A DNA stretch of 64,000 nt from Pseudanabaena sp. PCC 7367 (GCF_000317065.1 NC_019701.1:1612001-1676000); one strand, 5' to 3'; shown: positions 1-9,867, counted from the stretch's first letter. The notes: a model not told the origin generated them from the letters alone. Numbers and translations: made by a program.

Positions 1-308
1 TTGAAACCAGTGCGGGGTTTGCGCTGCGCCTCAGAACCGAGTTTGAAGACCTGGTGCAAAAAATTATTCCTGCTGATATTGGTCGTGGAGCGCTTAGAAC
101 CCTGGCGGCGATCGCCCTGAAGGCTCCAATCACCCAGGTGGATCTGGTTGAACTACGCGGTTCGAGTGCCTATCAACATATTCAAGAATTAGTGGCACAG
201 GGATTTGTGCGTAAGCGCCGTCAAGCGGATGGGCGATCGTTCTGGCTCCAGGTAACCGACAAGTTTCATCAGTATTTTGAACTCAATGATCTCTCTGAAT
301 TGATCTAA
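1..308 (+). CDS. scpB: Segregation and condensation protein B (ScpB), C-terminal part
   Basis: This is the 3' end of a gene whose start lies outside the window. The frame is open from base 3, and the residues before the first possible internal start (ETSAGFALRLRTEFEDL) already look like ScpB. ScpB is the winged-helix partner of ScpA in the SMC condensin complex. The visible part holds the second winged-helix domain, with the typical stretches RGALRTLAAIALKAPI, ELRGSSAYQHIQEL and a final LQVTDKFHQYFEL. It ends normally at a TAA. The identification rests on recognised family sequence; only about 100 of the usual 170-200 residues are present, so the protein cannot be judged in full. Confidence 0.85.
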   Translation, partial: ETSAGFALRLRTEFEDLVQKIIPADIGRGALRTLAAIALKAPITQVDLVELRGSSAYQHIQELVAQGFVRKRRQADGRSFWLQVTDKFHQYFELNDLSELI

Positions 309-332
309 CTTGCGCCTGAGTTGATTTCTGGC

Positions 333-518
333 TCACTCCAAACTTAACGGAACCCACCACCACTTCGCCACGTCATAAAAGAGCAAGTCTAACCAACTTA
401 ATCCAACTAACTCAATCTGACCTAGCTGGTTGATTACCAGCAGTGTGTGAGGAAAACCCATCTCAGATGAGGCGATTTGCCAATGGCGATCGCTCACACA
501 TCTAGGCAAGGGCGGCAT
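333..518 (-). CDS. Small hypothetical protein, 61 aa
   Basis: This short frame is read leftwards in the gap between scpB and a secreted protein. The ATG at 518 is preceded by AAAAAAGGACGACATA, a purine-rich stretch with a good Shine-Dalgarno-like AAGGA at a normal distance. The product has a protein-like pattern (DRHWQIASSEMGFPHTLLV, then GLSWLDLLFYD) with an aromatic-rich C-terminus (KWWWVPL) and no signal peptide or clear membrane helix. I do not recognise the family. The ribosome site and the balanced composition argue for a real gene; the short length and lack of an identified homologue argue for caution. Confidence 0.45.
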   Translation of the reverse strand: MPPLPRCVSDRHWQIASSEMGFPHTLLVINQLGQIELVGLSWLDLLFYDVAKWWWVPLSLE

Positions 519-569
519 TATGTCGTCCTTTTTTATTGACTTTATTTTCTTTGCGATCGAGAGATACTG

Positions 570-1121
570 CTAATAGCCACCGGATTTTTGATCGGCAGCC
601 CGCCTGCCACAACGTCGCCCCGCCGCATCCAGTTGCCAGGAATAACGACAGTTGCCAGTATAGGCTGGTTGGGTAGGTGAAGTGGTGCTGCGAGTTGATC
701 GATTTGGGTTGTAGGTACTGGGCTGATTACAGAAATCTAGCGTCACTTGGCGACCATCGGCGGTGGTGATGCCACAATTCTGATCAGTCTGATCGGTGAT
801 ATTTGTAGCATTTGTACTGGTATTAATCTCACTGGCGCTAATGTCACTAACAGTGCATCCCATTGCGGCGATCTCCTCGGTGGAGGGAAATAACGAGCCA
901 TCTGCATAATTTAAAATATGCGCCGCATAATCTCGCCATTGCGCCGCAGCCTGAGCATCACTGGACTGACTGCTATATTGCATGGCGATCCCATAGACTA
1001 ACTGCCAATTCTGGGTGCAATAGGCGGCTTGTAATTCCGGGGTGGTGGCGTGGATGGGGGTTGCCAGCAGGGCGATCGCAGTGCCAGCGCAGATCGAAAA
1101 GCCAGATTTAAGTAGATTCAT
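570..1121 (-). CDS. Secreted hypothetical protein, 183 aa
   Basis: The N-terminus is a clear Sec signal peptide: MNLLKS, a hydrophobic run (ICAGTAIALLATP) and a cleavage-like AxA site at IHA, about residue 25. The mature part has several cysteines (AAYCTQNW, MGCTV, NCGITT, DFCNQ, NCRYSW, GRRCGRR), which would allow disulfides in the periplasm. A Ser/Thr/Asn-rich linker lies near residues 95-150, and the C-terminus is short and basic (LDAAGRRCGRRAADQKS). ATG start at 1121, with an AT-rich spacer of about 140 bases before the next gene. No family is recognised, so only export is inferred. Confidence 0.65.
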   Translation of the reverse strand: MNLLKSGFSICAGTAIALLATPIHATTPELQAAYCTQNWQLVYGIAMQYSSQSSDAQAAAQWRDYAAHILNYADGSLFPSTEEIAAMGCTVSDISASEINTSTNATNITDQTDQNCGITTADGRQVTLDFCNQPSTYNPNRSTRSTTSPTQPAYTGNCRYSWQLDAAGRRCGRRAADQKSGGY

Positions 1122-1259
1122 ATTGATTTATCTCCTAAAAGTTAGGTTCACTCAATACAAATCTAGCATTTAAATTGGTTAAATGTGTTCAATAAATGAA
1201 AATATGTTGTTTTTTAACACAATTAATCGCTTTAATCAGGGGGTATGATCCGGTGTGTT

Positions 1260-2747
1260 TCAGCGATCGCCTGCCCCTAAATCTTCTGTCTCGCCTTCTT
1301 CCATTGCCTGATTCATCCGATCGACCTCGGTCATAATTGCTTCTGGGTCGATCTTGCTCGATTGTTTGAAGTAATTGATTTTTAGTTCTTCCAGCAAATC
1401 TGATAACAAGTTTTGTAGCTCTTTCTGGGTGGCCACATCCTGTAATTCAGTTCTTAAAACCTGCTTAACCTGCTCAGTGAGCCGATCGAGCAATTCGCGC
1501 CCCTCTTCATCGGCATAGGAAAGCGCCATCACATCGCCGATCGATTGACTCAGGTAATCGGCCAGTTGATCGGTGGCTCCCTGGGGCAGCATTCCGATCA
1601 GAGGTAAGTTTTTTAACCCCTCATAAAACTCAAACTGCTTGAAGGATTCTTCCAGGCTGTGGCGCAAAAAAGACTTTAATTCTGGTTGAATCTGCGGCAC
1701 CACCTTGTAGATTGTTAGTTGCAACAGGCGATCGCTAATCGCTTCGATCTTGTCGATGTTACTAACCTGAATATAGCTGCCATCTTGTAGTAGCATCCTG
1801 GCCACTTCACCCTGATTAACCGAATCCTGCACCTGATCGACTAGGCGCACCAGAAGAAATTGAGAGACGCGATCGGCCAGATAGGCGGCGGGCTCATAGG
1901 TAACCTGTGCCATAATCCGCTCCAGGTTAATCAAGCGCGATTGATGCAACTTGGCCACCACGGGAATGATGCGTAGCCAGCGCCAGATTGGCGTGATCAT
2001 AATCAAGTCATACCAACGACGCAGTATGGCATCCCACCAGCTTACTGTGGGTTTGCGTAGACTACGAATAAATGTCCGGAGCAGGAATTCAGCACCAAAA
2101 AACACCACAAAGAAAATATCGATCCGCCAGAAGTTATCAATAAAATCACCATTGATATCGATACTGCGGTAATAATTGATCGCCAGGAGGGGACGAACTT
2201 TGGCATCAAAAAAAGCCAGCGCTTGACTTATGCCAGCTTCCTCTAAATAGGTTGGGCTCCAGAACTGCTTGAAGGCTTCGGCTGCGGAATTAGTGCCCAT
2301 CTGTGCTTGCATAATCCGCCGTAATCGCGCAAAAGTACCAAACTTGTTAGCGACAATGAAAGGATTGCGATCGAGTAATGATTGACTCTGCTGGCGTAAA
2401 TCAGAGAGCAGATTGATAATTTGGGGCGATCGTAGCTCACTGGGCTCACTGGGCTCACTGGGCTCATTGGTGGCTAGCTGGGTAGTAAGCGCATCAACCG
2501 TATCTAAATATTGCTCGGTGTCGGGGTGAGGCTCAATATTTTTGATCGGATCATAGTAATGCACCACGATCGGGATCTCGCGCAGATAGATATCTCGCAA
2601 TGGTACATAGCTGAGATTGAATAGCACCAGCCCAAAATTAATGATCGCAACCACGGCTGCAAGCCTCTTCCACCAAAGCCAAAAAGACTTATTCTCGGCG
2701 ACCTCTAGTGCTTTTGCCTGCAATTCCTGGTTATTACCAATCTGCAT
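1260..2747 (-). CDS. Conserved membrane protein, voltage-sensor-like helix region
   Basis: A protein of about 495 residues, family not recognised. It has an N-terminal membrane helix (LAAVVAIINFGLVLFNLSYV) and a second hydrophobic segment (FFVVFFGAEFLLRTFI). A basic amphipathic stretch follows (RRWYDLIMITPIWRWLRIIPVVAKL), resembling the S4-S5 region of ion-transport proteins, and the rest is a long, mostly soluble helical C-terminal half. A triple SEP repeat lies near residue 115, encoded by a 9-base tandem repeat. I chose the ATG at 2747. The longer TTG frame from 2810 would overlap the upstream GlsB-type gene. A channel or channel-regulating role is only inference. Confidence 0.6.
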   Translation of the reverse strand: MQIGNNQELQAKALEVAENKSFWLWWKRLAAVVAIINFGLVLFNLSYVPLRDIYLREIPIVVHYYDPIKNIEPHPDTEQYLDTVDALTTQLATNEPSEPSEPSELRSPQIINLLSDLRQQSQSLLDRNPFIVANKFGTFARLRRIMQAQMGTNSAAEAFKQFWSPTYLEEAGISQALAFFDAKVRPLLAINYYRSIDINGDFIDNFWRIDIFFVVFFGAEFLLRTFIRSLRKPTVSWWDAILRRWYDLIMITPIWRWLRIIPVVAKLHQSRLINLERIMAQVTYEPAAYLADRVSQFLLVRLVDQVQDSVNQGEVARMLLQDGSYIQVSNIDKIEAISDRLLQLTIYKVVPQIQPELKSFLRHSLEESFKQFEFYEGLKNLPLIGMLPQGATDQLADYLSQSIGDVMALSYADEEGRELLDRLTEQVKQVLRTELQDVATQKELQNLLSDLLEELKINYFKQSSKIDPEAIMTEVDRMNQAMEEGETEDLGAGDR

Positions 2748-2793
2748 TGATTTTTTGAATTTGGGGTTAATTAACTTACGCCTGACTTCTAGC

Positions 2794-3081
2794 CTAACGC
2801 CTAGGACCAACGATCAATCGATTAACCAAACCCAAGGCGGCAGAAAAAATGGCTGCCCCCACAATACACCAAATGATCGGGAAAGCATTTCCGCTGATTG
2901 TAATTGTAAAAATAGGCGGCAAACCGACATATCCTGCGAGCCAAATACCAACGTAGGCACCAATGATGCCCACCACGATCGCACTGATGCAACCGCCGGC
3001 GGAGTAGCCAACCATGGTTTGACCAATGCCGCCGCAGATCGCCGCGATCAGCAAAATTAAAAGTATTTCTGGAGGAGTCAT
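2794..3081 (-). CDS. GlsB/YeaQ/YmgE-type small membrane protein
   Basis: A 95-residue protein, almost entirely hydrophobic, with the glycine-rich pattern of the transglycosylase-associated / GlsB-YeaQ-YmgE family. The segment ICGGIGQTMVG is followed by GGCISAIVVGIIGAYVGIWLA and IIWCIVGAAIFSAALGLVNR, giving three membrane helices. These proteins sit in the inner membrane and are linked to general stress responses; no enzyme activity is established. It lies 15 bases downstream of the Pmp3-type gene on the same strand, so the two are probably co-transcribed as a small stress unit. Start ATG at 3081. Confidence 0.8.
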   Translation of the reverse strand: MTPPEILLILLIAAICGGIGQTMVGYSAGGCISAIVVGIIGAYVGIWLAGYVGLPPIFTITISGNAFPIIWCIVGAAIFSAALGLVNRLIVGPRR

Positions 3082-3096
3082 AATGCTAGATAAATT

Positions 3097-3300
3097 CTAT
3101 CTGGTCAGAATAATCCATACAGCATGAATGATACCAGGAACATAGCCCAGGAATGTTAGCAATAGATTGATCCAGAATTGTGTGCCAATGCCCACTTGTA
3201 AAAACACACCGAGGGGAGGAATGAAAATAGCGACCAAAAGCCTGACTATATCTACTGAATCTACACCTTTGGAATTAGCATTAAGATTAAATTTAGACAT
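3097..3300 (-). CDS. YqaE/Pmp3 family membrane protein
   Basis: A 67-residue protein with the two-helix Pmp3 pattern: LLVAIFIPPLGVFLQVG, then FWINLLLTFLGYVPGIIHAVWII. Pmp3/YqaE proteins are small membrane proteins connected with membrane potential and salt or cold stress; the mechanism is not settled. The N-terminus (about 20 residues) is longer than in the shortest family members. The ATG at 3300 is preceded by CAAGGAGGCAAT, a strong Shine-Dalgarno sequence. It is the first gene of the likely two-gene unit with the GlsB-type gene. Confidence 0.85.
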   Translation of the reverse strand: MSKFNLNANSKGVDSVDIVRLLVAIFIPPLGVFLQVGIGTQFWINLLLTFLGYVPGIIHAVWIILTR

Positions 3301-3626
3301 TGATTGCCTCCTTGAAAATTAGCTTGCTTGACGCTAATTGCTGTCACATAACACCAAATGGCATCCCAAAATAGCAACAATGTATATTTAGCAGCCAATT
3401 GTGAAAGGAGAGTGACTTTAAGTGATTAGCTAATGTTTAGTTTTCTGGGCGATCGCAATAGCTCCCTTGTAAGGGTTCAACATTGGTGTAAGAAACGATT
3501 ATTAAATTTAGAATTGGTGGCTTTTCTTGATGAGTGATGGCAATTAATTACTGCAAGCACATTTTGCTTTAATCTCTTTATCCTGCTTCAGGGTGTAATT
3601 GGCTTGAATAGATGCAGATAGACTAA

Positions 3627-3663
3627 CTAATGAGCTAATGAGCTAATGAACTAATGAACTAAG
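3627..3663. repeat. 8-base tandem repeat in a 469-base spacer
   Basis: Four direct copies of CTAATGAG or CTAATGAA follow each other at exact 8-base spacing, with a partial fifth copy. They lie in the gene-free stretch 3301-3769, between the Pmp3-type gene (leftward) and the acetyltransferase (rightward). Otherwise this spacer shows only AT-rich sequence, one HIP1 octamer, and no RNA gene or convincing hairpin that I could find. It must contain the promoters of both flanking genes. Confidence 0.8.
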
Positions 3664-3769
3664 GTTGCAAGATAGATCTGGCTGACTGAGTGGGTTATAG
3701 ATAATATCTGGCAGGATCAGCATAAAAATAACTAGAGTTTGGTTTTAGATTCAAGACGTAGATAAGTTT

Positions 3770-4243
3770 ATGGCTGGCAAATTTATGACAAGCGGAGAAT
3801 TACAAGTCACAGCGATCGCCACGTTGAATGAAGCGCAAATGCAAGACCTGCAAGAAATCTATAAAACCACCTGGTGGGCAAAGGAGCGGCAATTGCCAGA
3901 TATTAATTTAATGTTGCAGCAATGCGACATCGTGGTCGGCTTGTGTGAGCTGGAAACTAACAAACTAGTTGGATTTACGCGGGTGCTCACGGATTATATT
4001 TATCGGGCATTTATTTTTGATGTGATTGTGGCGGCAGAGATGCGAGGCAAGGGCTTAGGGACGCGATTGCTGCGGGAGGTGCTGGATCATCCGCGATTGC
4101 AAAAGGTCGAATTATTTCAACTGGCCTGCCTACCCGATATGGTGCCTTTCTATGCCAAGGTGGGTTTTCAAATTAGTACGGCAGGGATGACAGGTATGTT
4201 TCTCAAGCGCAATACCTCTTCCAACTCGCTCAAAAACTATTGA
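3770..4243 (+). CDS. GNAT family N-acetyltransferase
   Basis: A 157-residue single-domain acetyltransferase. The acetyl-CoA binding motif A is clear: FDVIVAAEMRGKGLGTRLL, with the R-G-x-G-[LT] loop, followed by a helix and the usual FYAKVGF motif near the C-terminus. Such enzymes transfer acetyl from acetyl-CoA to an amine of a small molecule or protein; the substrate cannot be read from sequence. ATG at 3770; an in-frame ATG at 3785 is also possible. It stands alone upstream of purL on the same strand with a 122-base gap. Confidence 0.8.
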   Translation: MAGKFMTSGELQVTAIATLNEAQMQDLQEIYKTTWWAKERQLPDINLMLQQCDIVVGLCELETNKLVGFTRVLTDYIYRAFIFDVIVAAEMRGKGLGTRLLREVLDHPRLQKVELFQLACLPDMVPFYAKVGFQISTAGMTGMFLKRNTSSNSLKNY

Positions 4244-4365
4244 TTGGTGCCTTTGGTATTATCAGCATTGACCTTGGTGTAGATATTGATAAGCCGATAT
4301 AATCTGGCATATAGGGCTAATCGCCTTTGTTACTAGCTTTAAGTGAGAATATTAAATTGGCTTTC

Positions 4366-6720
4366 ATGGATAAAAATACTGCCCCCTTTTCTGCTGCTGA
4401 GATCGCTGCCGAGGGGATCAAGCCCGATGAATATAAGGAGCTAGTGCAGCGCTTGGGCAGGCATCCGAATAAAGCTGAACTGGGTATGTTTGGCGTGATG
4501 TGGTCGGAGCATTGTTGCTACAAAAACTCACGGCCATTGTTGAGTCAATTTCCCACCAAGGGCGATCGCATTCTGGTGGGCCCTGGCGAGAATGCTGGTG
4601 TAATCAAGCTCACCGATGAGATTGCCATTTGTTTTAAAATCGAAAGCCACAATCGCCCCTCTGCGGTCGAACCCTATCAAGGTGCTGCCACTGGTGTCGG
4701 TGGCATCCTGCGCGATATTTTCACGATGGGAGCCAGACCGATCGCCATTCTTAACTCGCTTCGGTTCGGCGATCTGGCTGATCCCTGGGTGCGCGATCGG
4801 GTCAATGGGGTGGTCAGTGGGATCGCTGGCTATGGTAATTGTGTGGGCGTGCCGACGATCGGCGGTGAGGTGTATTTTGATCCGGCCTATAATCGCAATC
4901 CGCTGGTAAATGCGATGGCGATCGGGATTATGGAAACCCCGCAGATCGTTAAAGCTGGCGCTTCTGGCGTAGGCAACCCTGTGTTGTATGTGGGATCGAC
5001 CACTGGCCGAGATGGCATGAAGGGGGCGAGTTTTGCCAGTGCTGAGCTGAGCGACAAATCCGAGCAAGATCGACCTGCCGTGCAAGTTGGCGATCCTTTT
5101 TTGGAAAAGTCCTTAATTGAAGCTTGCCTAGAAGCCTTTAAAACTGGGGCAGTGGTGGCCGCTCAGGATATGGGGGCGGCGGGGTTAACTTGCTCTACTT
5201 CGGAGATGGCGGCCAAGGGCAATATTGGGATTGAATTAGACCTGGATAAAATCCCCGCCCGCGAAACTGGCATGAGTGCCTATGAATATTTGCTCTCGGA
5301 ATCTCAGGAGCGGATGTTGTTTGTGGCACACCAGGATCGCACCCAGGAGTTAATTGATATTTTCGATCGCTGGGGGCTCCATGCAGTCGTGGCGGGGCAG
5401 GTAATTGCTGAGCCGATCGTGCGGATTTTGTGGCAGGGCAAAACAGCAGCGGAAATTCCGGCTACGGCTCTGGCCGACAACACCCCAATCTATTACCGCG
5501 AACAGTCTGATCCACCAGATTATTTGGTTAAAGCCTGGCAATGGCAGGAAAGTGAGCTGGTTGAGCTTAGTAATATTAGTAATAGAATCGCACCAGCATC
5601 AGCCCTGTTGCAATTGCTCGATAGTCCGGCGATCGCCTCTAAGGCATGGGTCTATCGTCAATATGATCATCAGGTGCAGAATAATACGGTGGTGATGCCG
5701 GGGGCTGCCGATGCGGCGGTGATCAGGGTGCGCGATCTAGATTTTGGGGTGGGTGAGTTGGCCTTACCTACCCTGGAAAATCAACGGGTGGGGATCGCAG
5801 CCACGGTCGATTGCAATGCCAGATATGTATATCTCGATCCCCATGAGGGAGCCAAGCTGGCAGTCGTGGAAGCAGCGCGTAATCTGGCTTGTGTAGGCGC
5901 AGAGCCGATCGCCATTACGAACAATCTCAACTTTGGTAGCCCAGAAAATAGCGTTGGTTATTGGCAATTGGCGGAAGCCTGTAAGGGGATTTCTGCTGCT
6001 TGCCGAGAGATGGGTACACCGGTCACGGGCGGTAATGTGTCGCTCTACAACGAGACGATCGATAGTGATGGCAACTCTAAACCAATTTATCCTACGCCTG
6101 TCATTGGCATGGTGGGCTTGGTGGCAGACTTTACGAAAACCTGCACCCAGGGCTGGCAAAATCCTGGCGATTTAATCTATTTAATTGGCGCAATTGATCC
6201 GGCATCGGTAACCCTAGCGGCTTCAGAATTTTTGGCGATCGTAGCTGACCAAGTGGCGGGGCGGCCATTGCCAGTTAATTTTGAACTAGAAAAGCAAGTC
6301 CAGGCGGTTTGTCGAGATGGAATTGCCCAGGGTTGGCTTAGGTCTGCCCACGATTGTGCGGAAGGTGGTTTGGCGGTGGCGATCGCTGAGTCTTGTATTG
6401 CTGGCGATCTTGCCGCACAAATTAATTTACCTTTGGCTGGGAATCCATCACCTGATCAACTTGCCATCCTGAAGTTGCTATTTGGGGAGGGAGCCAGCCG
6501 GATTGTGGTTTCCGTTCAGCCCAGTGATCAAAAAGCCTGGGAGGCTTATCTCAAGCAACATCTGGGTGATCATTGGCAATTAATTGGTGCCGTAGGCGAT
6601 CGTAATAGTGATTTCACGATCACGATCGGCAATGATTCGCAATCTTCGATCGACTTGCCCCTTGAGCAAATCAGCCAGACTTATAACCAGGCAATTCCGC
6701 GTCGGATGAATGCTCGGTAG
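4366..6720 (+). CDS. purL: Phosphoribosylformylglycinamidine synthase subunit PurL
   Basis: This is the large synthetase subunit of the fourth step of purine synthesis, turning FGAR, ATP and glutamine-derived ammonia into FGAM; it works with PurS and PurQ, which are not in this window. Recognisable parts are the N-terminal [20 protein letters not shown], the PurM-like ATP-binding segment [18 protein letters not shown], and in the second half [10 protein letters not shown] and [12 protein letters not shown]. The length (784 residues from the ATG at 4366) suits the small, PurQ-dependent type. A TTG 39 bases upstream stays in frame, but the residues it would add do not look like PurL. Confidence 0.95.
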   Translation: MDKNTAPFSAAEIAAEGIKPDEYKELVQRLGRHPNKAELGMFGVMWSEHCCYKNSRPLLSQFPTKGDRILVGPGENAGVIKLTDEIAICFKIESHNRPSAVEPYQGAATGVGGILRDIFTMGARPIAILNSLRFGDLADPWVRDRVNGVVSGIAGYGNCVGVPTIGGEVYFDPAYNRNPLVNAMAIGIMETPQIVKAGASGVGNPVLYVGSTTGRDGMKGASFASAELSDKSEQDRPAVQVGDPFLEKSLIEACLEAFKTGAVVAAQDMGAAGLTCSTSEMAAKGNIGIELDLDKIPARETGMSAYEYLLSESQERMLFVAHQDRTQELIDIFDRWGLHAVVAGQVIAEPIVRILWQGKTAAEIPATALADNTPIYYREQSDPPDYLVKAWQWQESELVELSNISNRIAPASALLQLLDSPAIASKAWVYRQYDHQVQNNTVVMPGAADAAVIRVRDLDFGVGELALPTLENQRVGIAATVDCNARYVYLDPHEGAKLAVVEAARNLACVGAEPIAITNNLNFGSPENSVGYWQLAEACKGISAACREMGTPVTGGNVSLYNETIDSDGNSKPIYPTPVIGMVGLVADFTKTCTQGWQNPGDLIYLIGAIDPASVTLAASEFLAIVADQVAGRPLPVNFELEKQVQAVCRDGIAQGWLRSAHDCAEGGLAVAIAESCIAGDLAAQINLPLAGNPSPDQLAILKLLFGEGASRIVVSVQPSDQKAWEAYLKQHLGDHWQLIGAVGDRNSDFTITIGNDSQSSIDLPLEQISQTYNQAIPRRMNAR

Positions 6721-6758
6721 CAATAACTGAGATAAATTTACTGAATTACTATGAAAAT

Positions 6759-7259
6759 TTATTCATCGTCATCAAAACTCAATTCAGTCTGTTTAACCGA
6801 AATTTGTGGTTTTCTTACTTCAATAAATGGATCATTTAATTGCCCCTGAAACTTAGCAATTATTCCCTCATCAAGAGTCTCAAAATAATTAACCTTACTT
6901 TTGATAGCGGTTGCAACATGGATTGCATCAAAAGCCTTTATCCCAAAATCCCAGGCGATTCTTCTAGATAATTCTGCTGTTTTTCTCTCTAGCTCTCTTA
7001 TCACAATATACTCGTGGCTAAAAAACAACTCTATTTTCCTGCTTTCTTCACTTTCAGGTAGCGCGGGCTGTTTTTGTGATCCTATCTTAATTATTGAAGC
7101 TAAGGTTAAGGAGGATGTAACTATTAAAAGGTTCCCTTTCTCAGCCTCATTCAATACATCTATACATCCTTGCAAACCATTCTCATCACCTTTCAAAATT
7201 GTTAAAAAATTGCATGTATCCCAGTAGTGTAGAGGTAGTTTGACTTTTTCCTTAGGCAT
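6759..7259 (-). CDS. PIN-domain protein (putative RNase, toxin-like)
   Basis: A 166-residue protein with the PIN fold signature. An early Asp lies in YWDTCNFL (about residue 14), acidic residues in the middle (PESEESRKIE), a third acidic site in KAFDAIHVATAI and a fourth in FETLDEGI. These positions form the metal site of PIN nucleases such as VapC toxins. A charged tail (ELSFDDDE) follows the domain. I chose the ATG at 7259, which overlaps the stop of the upstream gene by 8 bases and suggests translational coupling; a TTG at 7280 is also open. The pair contains no CGATCG, unlike the neighbours. A toxin role is inference. Confidence 0.7.
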   Translation of the reverse strand: MPKEKVKLPLHYWDTCNFLTILKGDENGLQGCIDVLNEAEKGNLLIVTSSLTLASIIKIGSQKQPALPESEESRKIELFFSHEYIVIRELERKTAELSRRIAWDFGIKAFDAIHVATAIKSKVNYFETLDEGIIAKFQGQLNDPFIEVRKPQISVKQTELSFDDDE

Positions 7260-8001
7260 CGAGACTCCGCCATAGCCCAACTATTTGATCAACATCAGGC
7301 AACTCGTTTTCTATTGGGAAAATTTTGATCTCTTCCACTTCCACTTTTACTCGCTTACCATCCTCTCTAGAATATATCAGCCCATACACATAAACTCTTC
7401 GCTCTAAAGCCTGGGTTGCTTGACCTAAAATTTGTCGATCAAAATAGCAATCAATGGTCTCAAGGGTTAACCGATCCGAGAGCTTAAATATAGGTTTATC
7501 TCTCAAATCAATGACATTTAAAATTCCTTCAACCGCCCCATAGCTTTTATGCCTACCGCCTATTATTTTTTCAATATTCCTTGCTAATTTTTTGTCTAGG
7601 TTTATTTGCCCGAAAGAGTTAAGTAGGCTAACCGAGTCTTCACTGGTAGAGAGATTAGCTAGCTTCTGCGCATTTGTTAATAAGGCATCAGAAAAATAAG
7701 TAGGTCTAATCCCTGTGGTCGTAATATCTCTTAAGCCACTTTCTAGCTTCTTTATTTTTTTTATTATTTCTCGTTCTGAGGTTTTACCGTCCTTCGATAT
7801 CCCTTCTACAGTGACCGAATAGCTACCAGCCTTAGCACTTGTAACAATCCATTCAACCTTGGTCTTGTGAGTTGATGCAGTTTTCCGATCAATTTCCTTG
7901 AGAATATTTACAAGATACTTTTGCGCCTCAAGTACCTTAGAGAGAGGAAGCGCTTTATCCCTGATAGTCATAGTAAGCTGTCGCTCAGCTCTGTCAGCCA
8001 T
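7252..8001 (-). CDS. Hypothetical protein, upstream partner of PIN protein, 249 aa
   Basis: I do not recognise this protein. It is soluble and has a charged N-terminal half rich in Lys, with likely helices around IKKIKKLESGLRDI. A C-terminal beta-rich region contains GRHKSYGAVEGILNVIDLR, a short YFDRQILGQA motif, an ERRVYVYGLIYSR segment and the end QIVGLWRSLDA. It is the first gene of a two-gene unit; its TAA overlaps the ATG of the PIN gene. It is far longer than classical antitoxins and shows no obvious AbrB, RHH or Phd/YefM N-terminus. It may be a regulator or substrate adaptor of the nuclease (inference). Confidence 0.65.
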   Translation of the reverse strand: MADRAERQLTMTIRDKALPLSKVLEAQKYLVNILKEIDRKTASTHKTKVEWIVTSAKAGSYSVTVEGISKDGKTSEREIIKKIKKLESGLRDITTTGIRPTYFSDALLTNAQKLANLSTSEDSVSLLNSFGQINLDKKLARNIEKIIGGRHKSYGAVEGILNVIDLRDKPIFKLSDRLTLETIDCYFDRQILGQATQALERRVYVYGLIYSREDGKRVKVEVEEIKIFPIENELPDVDQIVGLWRSLDA

Positions 8002-8135
8002 TGGTGAAACCTAACATAAGAACAAAGGCATTTTGAACGGGGATAAGTAATATCTAAATATATTGTGCAACATAATACCTGAACTGTGCAAATTCAGACT
8101 TCTGATTGCTTCTTATTTGAAAGTCAAATAGCAAA

Positions 8136-9605
8136 CTACTTACCAATACAAAACCGACTGAAAATCTGATCCAGAACAGACTCGGTCACCGATTCTCCAG
8201 TGATCTCACCGATCGCCATGATCGTTGCCCTTAAATCAATTGTCCAGAAGTCTAATGGTAATTGCGCGGCGATCGCCTCTTGTACCTTGGCCAAGCCTTG
8301 CACTGCTCTGAGCAAGCATTCTTTCTGGCGTTGATTGATCGCCACATCAAGATCACCCGCTTGAATCGCGCTGGCATTCACACTGGCCAGGATCGCTGCT
8401 TCTAGTTGTTCGATCCCCTGATTTAAGGCGGCGGCCGTTTTGACTGTGGCCATAAATCGCTTGCGATCGTCTAGTTGCGGTAAGTCTGAACTGGATTGGT
8501 AATCTGATAATTGAGCTAGTTGCTCCGATCGATTGCTTAAAGCTGATTGAGTTAGATTTGTTAGATTTGTTTGAGTTGCTTGATCATCAAGTAAATCAAC
8601 TTTATTAATAATCAAAATAATTGGGCGATCGCCAACAATTTGATAAATCTGTTCATCTGCCTCAGTCCAACCCTGCGCCGCATCGATTACCAGCAAAACT
8701 AAATCCGCTTCCTGGGCAGCCTGTTGCGATCGCTCCACGCCAATTTGCTCGACCATATCTTCAGTCTGGCGAATCCCCGCCGTATCCAGCACCTTGATTG
8801 GGATACCCCCCACGACCAAGTGCGAATCAACCACATCGCGGGTTGTGCCCGGTAGATCGGTGACGATCGCCCGATCGCTGCGACTCCACATATTCAACAA
8901 GCTGGACTTACCCACATTTGGCCTGCCCACGATCGCCACTTTGAGGCCGGAATGCAGCAGCTCACCGCGATCGGCTGTATCCAAAATTTGCTGAGCTTGC
9001 TGAGCAATTAGCGCCAATTGCTGGGCTACCCATGCTTGATCTAATGGTGGTAAGTCATCCTCAAAATCAATTCTGGCCTCCACTTCTGCCAGTATATCCA
9101 GACACCTAGCCCTTAGGTCTTTGAGGGGTTGTGCCAGTTTACCTCGTAACGAAGCGATCGCTGCCTGTGCCGCCTGGGGCGAAGTCGAACCCACCAGATT
9201 GTTGATCCCCTCCGCCTGGGTTAAATCAATCCGGCCATTCAGAAATGCCCGCAACGTAAATTCACCGGGTTGTGCCAGTCTGGCTCCTTGCTCCAGGCAA
9301 AGGTTCAGGATTTGCTGCACCGCGATCGCGCCGCCATGACAATGTAACTCGATCACATCTTCGCGGGTATAGGAACGCGGGGCTTGCATGATTAATAGCA
9401 AACATTCATCGATCGTCTCACCAGTGTCAGGAGATTTGGCATAACCATACAAAATCCGGTGGCTCTGCCAGGTTTGGTTGCCTGGGGCAGAAAAGATGCA
9501 TTTGGCGATCGCTAGGGCTTGCTCGCCGGACATGCGCACAATACCAACGCTGCCCTGTTGCGGTACGATGGCGGTGGCGATCGCGGCGATGGTGTCGCTA
9601 ATCAT
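8136..9605 (-). CDS. mnmE: tRNA modification GTPase MnmE
   Basis: With MnmG this GTPase makes the 5-carboxymethylaminomethyl group on U34 of several tRNAs. The N-terminal folate-binding domain starts with [22 protein letters not shown] helical part follows, carrying an inserted G domain with G1 [12 protein letters not shown], switch GTTRDV, G3 DTAG and G4 NKVD. The protein ends in the invariant FCIGK, whose Cys is needed for modification. At 489 residues it is slightly longer than usual, because of a Gln/Ser-rich stretch after the NKVD motif (about residues 340-375). ATG start at 9605, facing away from cbiB. Confidence 0.96.
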   Translation of the reverse strand: MISDTIAAIATAIVPQQGSVGIVRMSGEQALAIAKCIFSAPGNQTWQSHRILYGYAKSPDTGETIDECLLLIMQAPRSYTREDVIELHCHGGAIAVQQILNLCLEQGARLAQPGEFTLRAFLNGRIDLTQAEGINNLVGSTSPQAAQAAIASLRGKLAQPLKDLRARCLDILAEVEARIDFEDDLPPLDQAWVAQQLALIAQQAQQILDTADRGELLHSGLKVAIVGRPNVGKSSLLNMWSRSDRAIVTDLPGTTRDVVDSHLVVGGIPIKVLDTAGIRQTEDMVEQIGVERSQQAAQEADLVLLVIDAAQGWTEADEQIYQIVGDRPIILIINKVDLLDDQATQTNLTNLTQSALSNRSEQLAQLSDYQSSSDLPQLDDRKRFMATVKTAAALNQGIEQLEAAILASVNASAIQAGDLDVAINQRQKECLLRAVQGLAKVQEAIAAQLPLDFWTIDLRATIMAIGEITGESVTESVLDQIFSRFCIGK

Positions 9606-9867
9606 GTCAATAAGTTAATGTGCGTGAGTTCAGGTTTGAGGTACTTCCTGCTAAGTCCATATTCTCGATCGGTCATAAGAATAACTATAATCAAATCCAA
9701 TAGCCTGAATGAAATCGTTCTAACTACTGTTCTAGCAATGCTGCGACTATGGAGGATTAAAGATTGCTATTGCTGGTTGTAAGGGCTCTTGCGAATTTCT
9801 GTATTACCACGAGGGGCTTATTCACTCAACTGCTATTTGAACATTGATGCAAGCAGTCCATTGATTT

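Noticed and set aside
2617-3060. 147-codon plus-strand frame across the membrane genes
   Set aside because: It lies opposite two recognised families (GlsB and the start of the channel-like protein) and looks like a shadow.
4327-4365. TTG start adding 13 residues to PurL
   Set aside because: The added residues do not look like PurL, and the ATG at 4366 gives the family's usual beginning.
9606-9867. Possible cobalamin riboswitch before cbiB
   Set aside because: The conserved B12-box-like core was not found by eye, and the region is only AT-rich.
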